A DNA stretch of 64,000 nt from Nodularia sp034931045 (GTDB lineage: Bacteria; Cyanobacteriota; Cyanobacteriia; Cyanobacteriales; Nostocaceae), in assembly GCF_034931045.1 (NCBI RefSeq), contig NZ_JAYGHH010000003.1, positions 124,001-188,000 on the forward strand, given 5' to 3'. Below are positions 9,009 through 17,646 of this stretch, piece by piece. The notes under the pieces were generated by a model. That model saw only the letters and a list, made by a program, of their open reading frames with translations, made no database searches and was not told where the DNA came from. The position numbers were made by a program, and so were the translations under genes. How positions within the stretch are numbered: position 1 is the stretch's first letter; each line of letters starts with the position of its first letter.

Positions 9009-10213
9009 ATTACTGGTACTAATGCTTTTAATGTAAAAATCTTTTCCATCACGTCTTCTACTACTTTATCGGGAGTGGAAGCACCAGAAGTCACTCCTAC
9101 AATAATTTTGCCATTAGGTAGCCAGTTTTGCGCGATCGCTAATTCTCCATTTAACTGACGATGTTCTATAGCATTTGCTGATTTAATCCGTTCCACACAA
9201 TCAATGTGATAGGAAGGAATTTTTCTTTCAGCTGCAATTTGTTGTAATTGAGCCGTATTTGATGAATTAAATCCCCCAATTACTAGCATGAGGTCTAAAT
9301 CTTGTTGTACTAATTCCAACATAGCATCTTGCCGTTCTTGAGTAGCATCACAGATGGTATTAAAGCTTTGGAAATGTTGATTTAACTCAATGGTTCCATA
9401 CTTTTGCATCATCGTCCGTTCAAACAGCTTACCAATTTGCTCCGTTTCATCTTTGAGCATGGTGGTTTGGTTAGCAATCCCCACCCTTTGTAAGTCCTGG
9501 TCAGGGTCAAATCCTGCCGAACAAGCTTTGGCAAATTTTTGCAAAAATTCTTCCCGGTTGCCACCATTAAGAATATAATCTGCAACATATTGGGCTTCTT
9601 TTAAATTCAGCACAATCAGATATTTACCGGCGAAGGAACTGGTAGCAATTGTTTCTTCATGCTTATATTTACCGTGAATAATGGAAGTGTAAGCGACTTT
9701 TTTGTGCTTTTCCACGGTATTCCAAACTTTAGACACCCAAGGACAAGTGGTATCCACAATTTTGCATCCTTGATCGTGGAGGATTTGCATTTCTTGAACG
9801 CTGGCTCCAAATGCGGGTAGGATGACTACATCACCGGTCTGCACTACAGAAAAATCTTTTATCCCAGCTGCCATCGGCACAAAACCGATATTCATTTCCT
9901 GCATTCGCTGATTGACAGAGGGATTGTGAATAATCTCGTTGGTAATCCAGATGCGTTCTGTGGGGAAATGCTGACGGGTTTCATAAGCCATTGCGATCGC
10001 GCGTTCTACACCCCAGCAAAAACCAAAGGCTTGGGCTAGTCTGATGGTGACATCATCTCGTTGCAAGATGTAATTGCGATCGCGGATTTCTTGAATCAAG
10101 CTACTTTGATACTCAGATTGCAACTGGGTAGTCACTTCTGCTTTGTGACCAAATCCCTTCCGGTTGTAATTTTCTGAATGTTGGAGTGTACGTTTAAAAG
10201 CTTTTGTATCCAT
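8996..10213 (-). CDS. ispH: 4-hydroxy-3-methylbut-2-enyl diphosphate reductase
   Basis: IspH (LytB) is the last enzyme of the MEP isoprenoid pathway and makes IPP and DMAPP with a 4Fe-4S cluster. The three cluster cysteines are in FGFCWGVERA, DTTCPWVSKVW and NTICDATQERQDA. The protein is about 405 residues, the usual length of the long cyanobacterial form. The ATG at 10213 (MDTKAFKRTLQHSENYNRKGF) is preferred over an upstream TTG. The last residues (MSAE) and the stop codon are read from the heptamer array. Confidence 0.95.
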   Translation of the reverse strand: MDTKAFKRTLQHSENYNRKGFGHKAEVTTQLQSEYQSSLIQEIRDRNYILQRDDVTIRLAQAFGFCWGVERAIAMAYETRQHFPTERIWITNEIIHNPSVNQRMQEMNIGFVPMAAGIKDFSVVQTGDVVILPAFGASVQEMQILHDQGCKIVDTTCPWVSKVWNTVEKHKKVAYTSIIHGKYKHEETIATSSFAGKYLIVLNLKEAQYVADYILNGGNREEFLQKFAKACSAGFDPDQDLQRVGIANQTTMLKDETEQIGKLFERTMMQKYGTIELNQHFQSFNTICDATQERQDAMLELVQQDLDLMLVIGGFNSSNTAQLQQIAAERKIPSYHIDCVERIKSANAIEHRQLNGELAIAQNWLPNGKIIVGVTSGASTPDKVVEDVMEKIFTLKALVPVMSAE

Positions 10214-10315
10214 TGTTTGTATTGGCAATTTAAATCACTATTGTCTTATTTTCTCGTGCTAAGACACGATTTTATAGGCTATCTGAAAATATTCCGTAGA
10301 AATTAACTCTACTTC

Positions 10316-11149
10316 TTACTTCCTACTCCCTACCTCCATATTGCTATACATTTGTAACGCAGTCCGCCAAACTAGATAACCTGTAGAATTCAGATGTAAA
10401 CCATCTGTAGTAAATTCACGGCGGAGATTACCCTGCTGGTTAGTAAATAAAGGATACAAGTCAAGGTATTTCACACCGACTTGAGTAGCCATGTTTTGTA
10501 TTTGTTGATTTAATTGGCGAATCCGACTGTTAGAAATTTTCAGCAGTTTATCTTTTCCCTCCCAAGTTGCTTCTTCATCTCCATGAGGCAAAATCGACTG
10601 GACAACAATTTGTGCTTGCGGATGGGTTTTACGGAGGTAAGCCATAATTTGCCGTTGATTTTCTATAATGACTCGATCACTTACTCCCCGAATCAAATCA
10701 TTAATGCCAATCATTACAAAAATGACTTCTGGCTGAGTGCTGTCAAATACATCTAATCTTTTTAATAGTCCATCGCTGGATTCACCTGAAATGGCCTGAT
10801 TAAGCCAATTTCGGTCTTCGGGTAACAACTCAGGCGGAAACCACAAACTCAGAGAATCTCCCATGAGGATGCTTAAACGTTGAGGTGGTTCTTCAGAGGC
10901 TACTTTGGCTTCTTGCTTGAGAATATCTACCCATTGCTGATAAGTGAGTTGATGACGGGGGCCTAAATCTGGTGTAGCGACTTGGGTTGGACGAACTTGT
11001 TTTGGGGAGAGTGGATTGCCAAGAACAGCCTTAAATCGCTGCTGTTGCCAAATGAGCAAGATGACCGCCAACATTAGTATGCTGTTGGTTACTAGCAAGA
11101 AGAATCCCCAGAGAGGAAAGGTTTTTGCAGAAGTTGACACGAATAGCAA
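10316..11149 (-). CDS. Membrane-anchored SGNH/GDSL-family hydrolase
   Basis: The 277-residue protein has an N-terminal membrane anchor (about residues 12-34) and an SGNH hydrolase domain: block I MGDSLS with Ser99, block II Gly122 (ISGES), block III GIND with Asn150, block V DGLH with Asp249 and His252. The complete triad argues for an active esterase or lipase on the outer side of the cytoplasmic membrane; the substrate cannot be told. Its last residues EVGSRK are encoded by GGTAGGGAGTAGGAAGTAAG, a heptamer-like repeat. It is monocistronic between ispH and amt. Confidence 0.85.
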   Translation of the reverse strand: MLFVSTSAKTFPLWGFFLLVTNSILMLAVILLIWQQQRFKAVLGNPLSPKQVRPTQVATPDLGPRHQLTYQQWVDILKQEAKVASEEPPQRLSILMGDSLSLWFPPELLPEDRNWLNQAISGESSDGLLKRLDVFDSTQPEVIFVMIGINDLIRGVSDRVIIENQRQIMAYLRKTHPQAQIVVQSILPHGDEEATWEGKDKLLKISNSRIRQLNQQIQNMATQVGVKYLDLYPLFTNQQGNLRREFTTDGLHLNSTGYLVWRTALQMYSNMEVGSRK

Positions 11150-11201
11150 AATATACCAATGATTTGACTCAGATTTTAAATCCTCTACGTCAATATGTCA
11201 T

Positions 11202-11304
11202 TAGTAATGAGTGCTGAGTGCTGAGTTAATGAGTGCTGAGTGCTGAGTGCTGAGTGCTGAGTCATGAGTCATGAGTGTTGAGTGTTGAGTGCTGAGTGTT
11301 GAGA
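11202..11304. repeat. GTGCTGA heptamer array
   Basis: About 100 bases consist of GTGCTGA units and variants (ATGAGTG, TCATGAG, GTGTTGA) with period seven. It sits between the SGNH gene and the amt terminator. Confidence 0.9.
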
Positions 11305-11357
11305 CGCGACTTATCCCGTCTTTACTAAAATTTACAGAAAAAATTTTGCATGAAAAA

Positions 11358-11398
11358 ACCCGCCACTAGGATCAATGTCAAAAATCTCATGGGCGGGT
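11358..11398 (-). terminator. Terminator of the amt gene
   Basis: Read on the minus strand, ACCCGCC (complement of 11392-11398) pairs with GGCGGGT (complement of 11358-11364), and a run of six T follows (complement of 11353-11358). The loop is 27 bases. It lies 75-115 bases after the amt stop codon. Confidence 0.65.
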
Positions 11399-11471
11399 GA
11401 TCAGCAATCAATCTGCTAAATGGAGTCATTAATACGAGGTATACACCCTTAAAAACTAATGACCAATGACA

Positions 11472-13067
11472 TTAATATTTGTCTTGTGATACTCCAGATG
11501 AACCATATCCTTCAGGAAATCCACCAGGACTAGTTTCTGTGACAAATCCATTGTATGCTTCCATACCGTGTTCGCTGATATCCAAACCTTCTAATTCTTC
11601 TTCACGAGAGACTCGGATACCTAAAGTAGACTTGAGTAATAGCCAGAAGATACTGCTAACAACAACTGTCAGACCACCGACACTCAGAATACCTACCAGT
11701 TGAATAAATAACTGTCCCAAACCACCACCGGCAAATAAACCCGCAGTGGGTCCAGCACCTTCACCATACCAGGAATAAACACCGGGGCCGACAGACCAGA
11801 GTCCAACTGCTAGAGTTCCCCAGATACCACAAACTAGGTGAACTGATGTTGCGCCTACTGGGTCATCAATACGAATTTTGTCAAAGAGTGTGACGGAGAA
11901 GACTACAATAACTCCGGCAATAAAGCCGATGAGTAAAGAAGCAGGAATACCTACGTAAGCACAAGGGGCTGTAATTGCTACCAAGCCAGCCAATACGCCG
12001 TTGATAATCATTGATAGGTCTGGTTTACCTAAGTAAATCCAAGCTGTNNNNNNNNNNNNNNNNNNNNNNNNNGTAGCGGCAACTGCACCCGCAGCCGCAG
12101 CCATATTAGTTGTAACAGCTATGTGCGCGATCGCATTAGCATCAGCCGCCATTGTGGAACCGGGGTTAAAACCAAACCAACCCAACCAGAGGATTAAACA
12201 GCCCAAGGTAGCAATACTCATATTGTGACCAGGTAAAGCCACAGTTTGATCGTCTTGATATTTACCGATGCGTGGACCAAGAAATGCTGCTCCCATTAAA
12301 GCCGCCCAACCACCAACGGAGTGAACGACGGTAGAACCAGCAAAATCCCAAAATCCAAATCCACTTAACCAACCACCACCCCAAATCCAATGTCCGGTGA
12401 TGGGGTAGGCAATACCTACAAGTAGGATGCTGAAAATTAAGAAGTCAATAAATTTAATCCGTTCGGCAACTGCACCAGAAACAATTGTGGCCGCAGTTCC
12501 GGCAAATGCTAATTGAAATAAAAACTTGGCGGCTAAAGGTACACCAGCCCAACTCAGCGCACTGAATACACCTTCATAAGCATCGCCTTTTAATGGACTG
12601 TTATCTGCGCCTGAGAGGAAAAACCCAGAGGTTCCCAAGAAGCTATTACCATCACCGAACATAATCCCAAAGCCAATTGCCCAAAAAGCAATACTAGCTA
12701 GTGCAAAAACAATTAAGTTTTTAGAGAGAACGTTGACAGCATTCTTCTGGCGACAAAAGCCAGTTTCTAACATTCCGAAACCAGCATTCATAAAGAATAC
12801 CAAAAAAGCCGCAACTGCTACCCAGAGAGTATCTAAAGCTACTTGCAGTTCTGCTGTTGTTGGCCCTGCATCTGGTGTTTGGGCAACTGCGACATAACCC
12901 CAGCCCAAAACAATCAAACAAGCTAAAGGTAAACAGGCTTGCCAGCTAGGTGAGAGCTGCTTAATTCCTCGGATCAATTCCTGGAATTTTGAATTAATTC
13001 GTGGATTTTTACTGTAGTTTTTTGCAGACAATTGCCTGTTTTTTCTTTTCGATTTTTGTTTGTACAT
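11472..13067 (-). CDS. amt: Ammonium transporter (Amt family), interrupted by an assembly gap
   Basis: This integral membrane channel takes up ammonium. Its N-terminus has a basic stretch and a hydrophobic signal-like segment (about 45-62), followed by 11 predicted membrane segments with the family signatures FMNAGFGMLETGF, WIWGGGWLSGFGFWDFAGSTVVHSVGGWAAL and GLVAITAPCAYV. The 25-N gap (12048-12072) falls between GAVAA and TAWIYLGKPD, where Amt proteins normally have about two residues, so the gap is a placeholder far too long. The stop codon is followed within three bases by GTCATT heptamers. A single amt gene with an upstream NtcA-type box fits nitrogen control. Confidence 0.93.
   Translation of the reverse strand: MYKQKSKRKNRQLSAKNYSKNPRINSKFQELIRGIKQLSPSWQACLPLACLIVLGWGYVAVAQTPDAGPTTAELQVALDTLWVAVAAFLVFFMNAGFGMLETGFCRQKNAVNVLSKNLIVFALASIAFWAIGFGIMFGDGNSFLGTSGFFLSGADNSPLKGDAYEGVFSALSWAGVPLAAKFLFQLAFAGTAATIVSGAVAERIKFIDFLIFSILLVGIAYPITGHWIWGGGWLSGFGFWDFAGSTVVHSVGGWAALMGAAFLGPRIGKYQDDQTVALPGHNMSIATLGCLILWLGWFGFNPGSTMAADANAIAHIAVTTNMAAAAGAVAAXXXXXXXXXTAWIYLGKPDLSMIINGVLAGLVAITAPCAYVGIPASLLIGFIAGVIVVFSVTLFDKIRIDDPVGATSVHLVCGIWGTLAVGLWSVGPGVYSWYGEGAGPTAGLFAGGGLGQLFIQLVGILSVGGLTVVVSSIFWLLLKSTLGIRVSREEELEGLDISEHGMEAYNGFVTETSPGGFPEGYGSSGVSQDKY
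12048..12072. other. Assembly gap of 25 N inside amt
   Basis: Comparison with the conserved Amt sequence around it suggests that only about four to seven bases are truly missing; this is inference from family knowledge. Confidence 0.85.
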
Positions 13068-13694
13068 GAGTTTAAATTACAGCCTCCAACCTTGTACGAA
13101 AAACATTACTTTAGGCAACAAAAAAACGCCAGAAGTCAAGCTTAATGGATTTTGATATGTGTCATTTAGACCACTATTTTGCAAAGCATAAATTCACACA
13201 AACCCACTAAAATCTTAGGCAAATACTAGTACATTTGTAAATAGTTTTTGATGCTTTTATTGAAAAAATATTATGCATTTTCTGCAAATGTTAAACCTCC
13301 TTCTCTTAAATTTTGCATCTAGAAATAGTCTTGTTTGAGAACAATTAACCCCTACAATTGCCCATTTTTGCGTAAAAATTAAGCCAGAGGGTGAAAAAGA
13401 TTACTGCACTTGACTTTTGAGAATGCCCAAAAAATTTGATCGCTTAAGTAATTTATGTGACAATGTTTGGTAAAATCGCCCATAATTTTGATTGATTTTC
13501 TATTCCTTGGAACTGAAAGTCTGTATTTTTGGATACTTTTTTATTTTCTTGGACTCTTTTAGCCGTCTGTAACTATTCGGAGCGAGAAACTGTATCCTTT
13601 ACAGTGTCAGCATTCTCTGACTTCAAGCTCAAAAAGTCAAGAAGATTATTAAAATTTTATAAAAATGTTAAATAAACTGTTACTAGCCAAGCGT
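13068..13694. other. Long amt upstream region
   Basis: This 627-base AT-rich region lies between purE and amt, both on the minus strand. It holds a perfect NtcA-type palindrome at 13523-13536. No convincing open frame was found. A long leader on the amt transcript (about 430 bases) would follow if that box drives amt. Confidence 0.6.
13523..13536 (-). promoter_or_regulatory. NtcA-type box upstream of amt
   Basis: GTATCCAAAAATAC (minus strand) fits GTA-N8-TAC exactly. A TAGAAA sequence about 20 bases downstream on the minus strand is an imperfect -10 element. The site is 456 bases from the amt start. NtcA activation of ammonium transporter genes is established in cyanobacteria; use of this site is inferred. 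Confidence 0.5.
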
Positions 13695-14213
13695 TTAAAG
13701 TTCTTGCTGCAAATATTGCTCATATCCTAGTTGTTCTAATTTGGCTTGCTTTGCCATTACCGATTCCGAGAGATTTTGGCGATATTGTTGGACTTTTTCG
13801 AGTAATTTGGGTTGATGTGTAGCCAGAATTTGCACTGCTAACAGTCCAGCATTCTTAGCATTACCGATTGCCACTGTTGCCACTGGAATACCTCCAGGCA
13901 TCTGTACAATCGAATATAAAGAATCAACCCCTTGTAAGTTGCGAGTCGCAACGGGAACGCCTATGACCGGAAGTGGAGTTAAAGATGCTACCATGCCAGG
14001 AAGATGGGCTGCACCACCTGCACCAGCAATAATCACCTTTAAACCTCTTGCGTGGGCTTGTTGGGCGTACTGTACCATACGTTCTGGAGTGCGATGGGCT
14101 GAAACAATTGCTACTTCAGTTTCTATGCCAAATTCGTGACAAATTGCGATCGCATCTTTCATGGTGGGCAAATCTGAATCGCTGCCCATGATAATACCGA
14201 TAAGAGGAGCCAT
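13695..14213 (-). CDS. purE: N5-carboxyaminoimidazole ribonucleotide mutase
   Basis: PurE converts N5-CAIR to CAIR in purine synthesis. The 172-residue protein has the class I motifs GSDSDLPTMKDA, SAHRTPERM and GAGGAAHLPGMVAS, of normal length. It is divergent from nagA with a short intergenic space of about 44 bases. Confidence 0.95.
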   Translation of the reverse strand: MAPLIGIIMGSDSDLPTMKDAIAICHEFGIETEVAIVSAHRTPERMVQYAQQAHARGLKVIIAGAGGAAHLPGMVASLTPLPVIGVPVATRNLQGVDSLYSIVQMPGGIPVATVAIGNAKNAGLLAVQILATHQPKLLEKVQQYRQNLSESVMAKQAKLEQLGYEQYLQQEL

Positions 14214-14257
14214 ATTAATTTTAGATTTGGGATTTGGGATTTTAGATTTTTAAGGTG

Positions 14258-15454
14258 ATGACTCAAGCAACACAAAAGCCCTTAGATATTATCAATGCAC
14301 GAGTACCTGATTATCAAGATTTACAAAGCATCTCTGTTAACGATGAGGGGATAATTGAGCAAATCTTGCCCATGAGTACTGTAATTACAGGCTGTGAGTC
14401 TGCAATAGATGTGGCTGGTGATTGGATTTCTTTGGGTGGTGTCGATTTACAAATTAATGGGGCTTTGGGGTTGGCATTTCCCGATTTAAATGCTGAAAAT
14501 GCTCATATTCTGCCCAAAATATCCCAATATCTCTGGGATGTCGGTGTGGATGGATTTTTACCCACTTTAGTAACTACTTCATTAGAAAATATACAGCGAT
14601 CGCTGGCCATAATTGCTGATATTATTTCCACTCAAAAAATAGGTGCAAAGATTCTGGGTGTACATTTAGAAGGGCCATTTTTAAATTCCCAAAAGCGGGG
14701 CGCACATCCCGCCGAGTATTTGTTACCTCTGACAATTGATCAGGTTAAAAGAGTTTTGGGCAATTATGCCCAGGTTGTGAAAGTTATCACTTTAGCCCCA
14801 GAATTAAACACTACTGGGGAAGTAATTCCATATTTGCGTTCTTTGGGGATAATTGTCAGTTTAGGGCATTCCCAGGCAACAGCAGCCCAAGCACAAGCAG
14901 CTTTTACACAGGGGGCGACAATGGTAACTCATGCTTTTAATGCCATGCCGCCATTACATCACCGTGAACCAGGACTTTTAGGTGTAGCAATTACCCATCC
15001 TGATGTGATGTGTGGTTTGATTGCCGATGGTGAACACGTTGCACCCACTATGCTGCAAATTTTACTCCGCGCCAGCAACTACGCACAAGGGCTATTTTTG
15101 GTGAGTGATGCCCTCGCACCTCTGGGGCTACCCGATGGGGTGTATCCTTGGGACAGTCGGCAGATTGAGGTGAAAAATGGCACGGCAAGATTACCAGATG
15201 GGACGTTATCAGGGACAACGTTACCTTTATTGCTGGGTGTACAGAACCTGGTGAAGTGGGGAATTTGTGATCTAGAAAATGCGATCGCCTTAGCTACCAA
15301 TGCACCCAGAAAAGCGATTAATTTACCAGGTATTATTTCGAGTCCTGCTGCTAATTTGTTACGTTGGCATGAGGATACAAGTAATCAAGAAATAACTTGG
15401 CAAAGGTTATTTGGTGTCACGCAGAGGCGCAGAGGCGCAGAGAGGAGGAGTTAA
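14258..15454 (+). CDS. nagA: N-acetylglucosamine-6-phosphate deacetylase
   Basis: NagA removes acetate from GlcNAc-6-phosphate to give glucosamine-6-phosphate, in amino-sugar and cell-wall recycling. The amidohydrolase motifs are present: GGVDLQINGALG, HLEGPFLNSQKRGAHP, SLGHSQATAAQA, THAFNAMPPLHHREPG and LVSDALAPLG with the catalytic Asp. ATG 14258 is chosen; a GTG lies directly before it. The last residues VTQRRRGAERRS are read from a widespread CGCAGAGG repeat. The gene converges on the DOMON-like gene with only six bases between the two stop codons. Confidence 0.92.
   Translation: MTQATQKPLDIINARVPDYQDLQSISVNDEGIIEQILPMSTVITGCESAIDVAGDWISLGGVDLQINGALGLAFPDLNAENAHILPKISQYLWDVGVDGFLPTLVTTSLENIQRSLAIIADIISTQKIGAKILGVHLEGPFLNSQKRGAHPAEYLLPLTIDQVKRVLGNYAQVVKVITLAPELNTTGEVIPYLRSLGIIVSLGHSQATAAQAQAAFTQGATMVTHAFNAMPPLHHREPGLLGVAITHPDVMCGLIADGEHVAPTMLQILLRASNYAQGLFLVSDALAPLGLPDGVYPWDSRQIEVKNGTARLPDGTLSGTTLPLLLGVQNLVKWGICDLENAIALATNAPRKAINLPGIISSPAANLLRWHEDTSNQEITWQRLFGVTQRRRGAERRS
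15417..15450. repeat. CGCAGAGG-type repeat inside the nagA 3' end
   Basis: GTCACGCAGAGGCGCAGAGG followed by a further CGCAGAG supplies the last codons of nagA. A related copy is at about 43210-43235. Confidence 0.8.
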
Positions 15455-15460
15455 GGAGGT

Positions 15461-16003
15461 TTAAATTTGGCGGATTAAAAAGCTATCTCGCAGATGAAAG
15501 TCAGGTTTTATTCCTGGATGCGTTAATGCCCAATAAGTAATATTAATATTTCTGTCTTGAATTACCGTAGTAATTGCCACTTCAATTTCTTGTTCTCTCG
15601 CCACAATTTTACCCAAATCTACATCCAAAATCAGGGTTAAGTTATCCAATTGCTTCTGGATACTAAACGGGAGGATGCTAAAGGCTGTTTCCTCTTGCAT
15701 TCCTTGACGGTAGTTATCAAAATGATAAACATTCCAATGTCCAGCCGGGGAAAGGTTAAATTCCCAATACTGGGCGGAGTCTTTGATGGCAATGAAGAAC
15801 TCAAAACAAGTATTTTCCCATAGTGCATGATTTCTGGTTGGTGTATCTGATAACGGGGGAATAATAACTTGGTTTAAGTCTCCAATCAGTTGATAACAGA
15901 GGCTAAGTTGATTTGAATATCGGGCAATATTACCTGTAATTTGCAAATTAGGTAAAGATTCCTGAGAAGGAAATGGTTGTAAAGAAAATGTCTGATTTTT
16001 CAT
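15461..16003 (-). CDS. DOMON-like domain protein
   Basis: The 180-residue soluble protein is predicted beta-rich and shows the pattern of the DOMON-like family of cyanobacteria: LWENTCFEFFIA, YWEFNLSPAGHWNVYHF and a C-terminal ITYWALTHPG(I)KPDFHLRDSF. DOMON-like folds bind sugars or haem; no haem ligand can be assigned with certainty. Its ATG overlaps the stop codon of the upstream kinase gene (ATGA), so the two are translationally coupled. This points to a shared role with the sugar kinase. Confidence 0.75.
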   Translation of the reverse strand: MKNQTFSLQPFPSQESLPNLQITGNIARYSNQLSLCYQLIGDLNQVIIPPLSDTPTRNHALWENTCFEFFIAIKDSAQYWEFNLSPAGHWNVYHFDNYRQGMQEETAFSILPFSIQKQLDNLTLILDVDLGKIVAREQEIEVAITTVIQDRNINITYWALTHPGIKPDFHLRDSFLIRQI

Positions 16004-17100
16004 CTCAAATCTTCGATAATTTGGCGAATCTTGGTTTCTTGAAATTCAATACTCTCAGTCAGCTTAAACTGAACCAAAGCCCTGGCTAAGTTGTGTTCTG
16101 AATACTTAATTTTGAAGTAGACATTTCCCACTAGATAGTCAGTAAAGAATCTCAGCCCTAATTCAAAGCTAATCAGACGAATAGCAGGGTAAATATAGGT
16201 ATAATCATTTTCTGTGAGAAAAGCTTGAGCAACATCAAGATAACCCTGTAAAATTCCCTGACATAAATCTGTATCAAAATAAACTTCTTCCCACTCTTCT
16301 GTTTCTTCTCCCGCCGGATTGCAAGCCGATCGCAAACAGTCGCCAATGTCATAATGTACTAATCCCGGCTTTACGGTGTCGAGGTCGATGATGCTAACTG
16401 CTTTGTGAGTGGTAGTATCAAACAAGATATTATTAATTTTAGGGTCGCCATGTATGAGGCGTAGTGGTAGTTTGCCTGTAGCTTTGGCATCTTCTAATAT
16501 ATCTGCAAATGTAGTTCTACTGCTGACAAATTGTAAGCAATAATTAACTTCAGGTGATAAATGCGGTGAAGTTTTCGCCAGTGTATCCTCGTACTGCTGA
16601 AGATAAAATGGTGTAATATGGAATCCTGGTAAAGTATCAGCGAGTTGTGCTGGTGGTAAATTACTAATCAGATTGTGGAACATACCCAAGGCATAGCCAA
16701 TTTCTGGGGCGTGTGAACTATCTGCCAAAGTATCAAATGATTGGGCATTTTCCACGAAGCTGAAAGCCCGCCAGTAGCCTTCATTCTGGTCTGTCCAGAG
16801 GTTTTGATCATCTTGAGTTAATAACACACGGGGAACCTCCCAGCGTCGATTAGTTGGGGTAAGTTTTAGGTTCTGGCTAACATGATCTGTTAAAATTCGC
16901 ATATTCTGCATTACCAGTGCCGGCTGCTGAAACACTTGCGTATTGATGCGTTGCAGCACAAAATGCTTTTTCTTTGGGGAATCCAGAGTTACCAGGAAAG
17001 TGTCATTAATATTACCATTTCCCAATGATTGAATGCTCGTAACCTGGCCGTGAGACGTGAATTGTTCGGCTATAGCAATTAAATTAATCTCATTTGTCAT
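16000..17100 (-). CDS. NahK-like N-acetylhexosamine kinase (APH fold)
   Basis: This 366-residue aminoglycoside-phosphotransferase-fold kinase resembles Bifidobacterium NahK, which phosphorylates GlcNAc and GalNAc at C1, over its whole length: LGNGNINDTFLV, FVLQRINTQVF, the catalytic HGDPKINNILFD, the metal-binding IIDLDTVKPG, GDCLRSACN and the C-terminal FKIKYSEHNLARALVQFKL. The alignment is from memory, so the exact substrate is inferred. The location next to an N-acylglucosamine 2-epimerase and nagA supports an N-acetylated amino sugar as substrate. Confidence 0.75.
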   Translation of the reverse strand: MTNEINLIAIAEQFTSHGQVTSIQSLGNGNINDTFLVTLDSPKKKHFVLQRINTQVFQQPALVMQNMRILTDHVSQNLKLTPTNRRWEVPRVLLTQDDQNLWTDQNEGYWRAFSFVENAQSFDTLADSSHAPEIGYALGMFHNLISNLPPAQLADTLPGFHITPFYLQQYEDTLAKTSPHLSPEVNYCLQFVSSRTTFADILEDAKATGKLPLRLIHGDPKINNILFDTTTHKAVSIIDLDTVKPGLVHYDIGDCLRSACNPAGEETEEWEEVYFDTDLCQGILQGYLDVAQAFLTENDYTYIYPAIRLISFELGLRFFTDYLVGNVYFKIKYSEHNLARALVQFKLTESIEFQETKIRQIIEDLR

Positions 17101-17254
17101 GTTTCTTGACCTGCACTACTCCCCACATACACTGCACAAAGGCAATAGGGGATATAGTACCGCAAGGCGGAAGTCAAAATTCAAAAATCAAAAGTCAAAA
17201 AGTTGATTATGTAGGGTTTTTAATCAATAAAATTATACGCGATCGCACAAAGTT

Positions 17255-17590
17255 TTAAGCAACACCATAATCTGTGTACTGCCGTTTGAAGGGAGGTTGC
17301 AAACCCAAGATAATATCTTCTCTTGGTACTCCCATTTCAACCAATTCCTCTGCCGGATTCTGATCAGTTAAATTCTGCTGGAGCCAAATTTTGCCATCTT
17401 TAATGTCAAAATGCATAACACATCGATAAACACGATTAAATTGCTGCCAACCCACATTCATCCACTGGTAATGGTTATGCTCAGTATCTAAGATGAGTTG
17501 AACTTCTACATCTTGATCTGAGACATCATTACTAGCATAACGAGTTAGTAGTTTTTTAATAAATTCCTGATATTTTGCTACTTTATCCAC
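17255..17590 (-). CDS. xisI: XisI-family protein (fdxN-element excision controlling factor)
   Basis: The 111-residue sequence fits the XisI family throughout: MDKVAKYQEFIKKLL, LDTEHNHYQ, GW at 47-48, VYRCVMHFDIKDGKIWLQQN, ELVEMGVPREDIILG and the C-terminal PPFKRQYTDYGVA. In Anabaena PCC 7120 XisH and XisI are needed with XisF for excision of the fdxN element in heterocysts. Related genes are numerous in filamentous cyanobacteria, usually as xisH-xisI pairs, and most have no shown link to excision. Here no xisH is next to it; it sits between the epimerase and kinase genes on the same strand. Confidence 0.88.
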   Translation of the reverse strand: MDKVAKYQEFIKKLLTRYASNDVSDQDVEVQLILDTEHNHYQWMNVGWQQFNRVYRCVMHFDIKDGKIWLQQNLTDQNPAEELVEMGVPREDIILGLQPPFKRQYTDYGVA

Positions 17591-17646
17591 TGCACAATCA
17601 CCTCATTTGCTGGATCATCGCAAACACTTTATCCACTCGTCCTTTT

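Noticed and set aside
11202..11304. Array with CRISPR-like regularity
   Set aside because: The period is seven bases with no spacers and no cas genes, so it is a heptamer tandem array.
13081..13120. GTACGAAAAACATTAC near the amt start as an NtcA box
   Set aside because: The spacer is ten bases, not eight, so it does not fit the NtcA consensus.
14255..14260. GTG as start of nagA
   Set aside because: The directly following ATG is the more likely start; the GTG adds only one residue.
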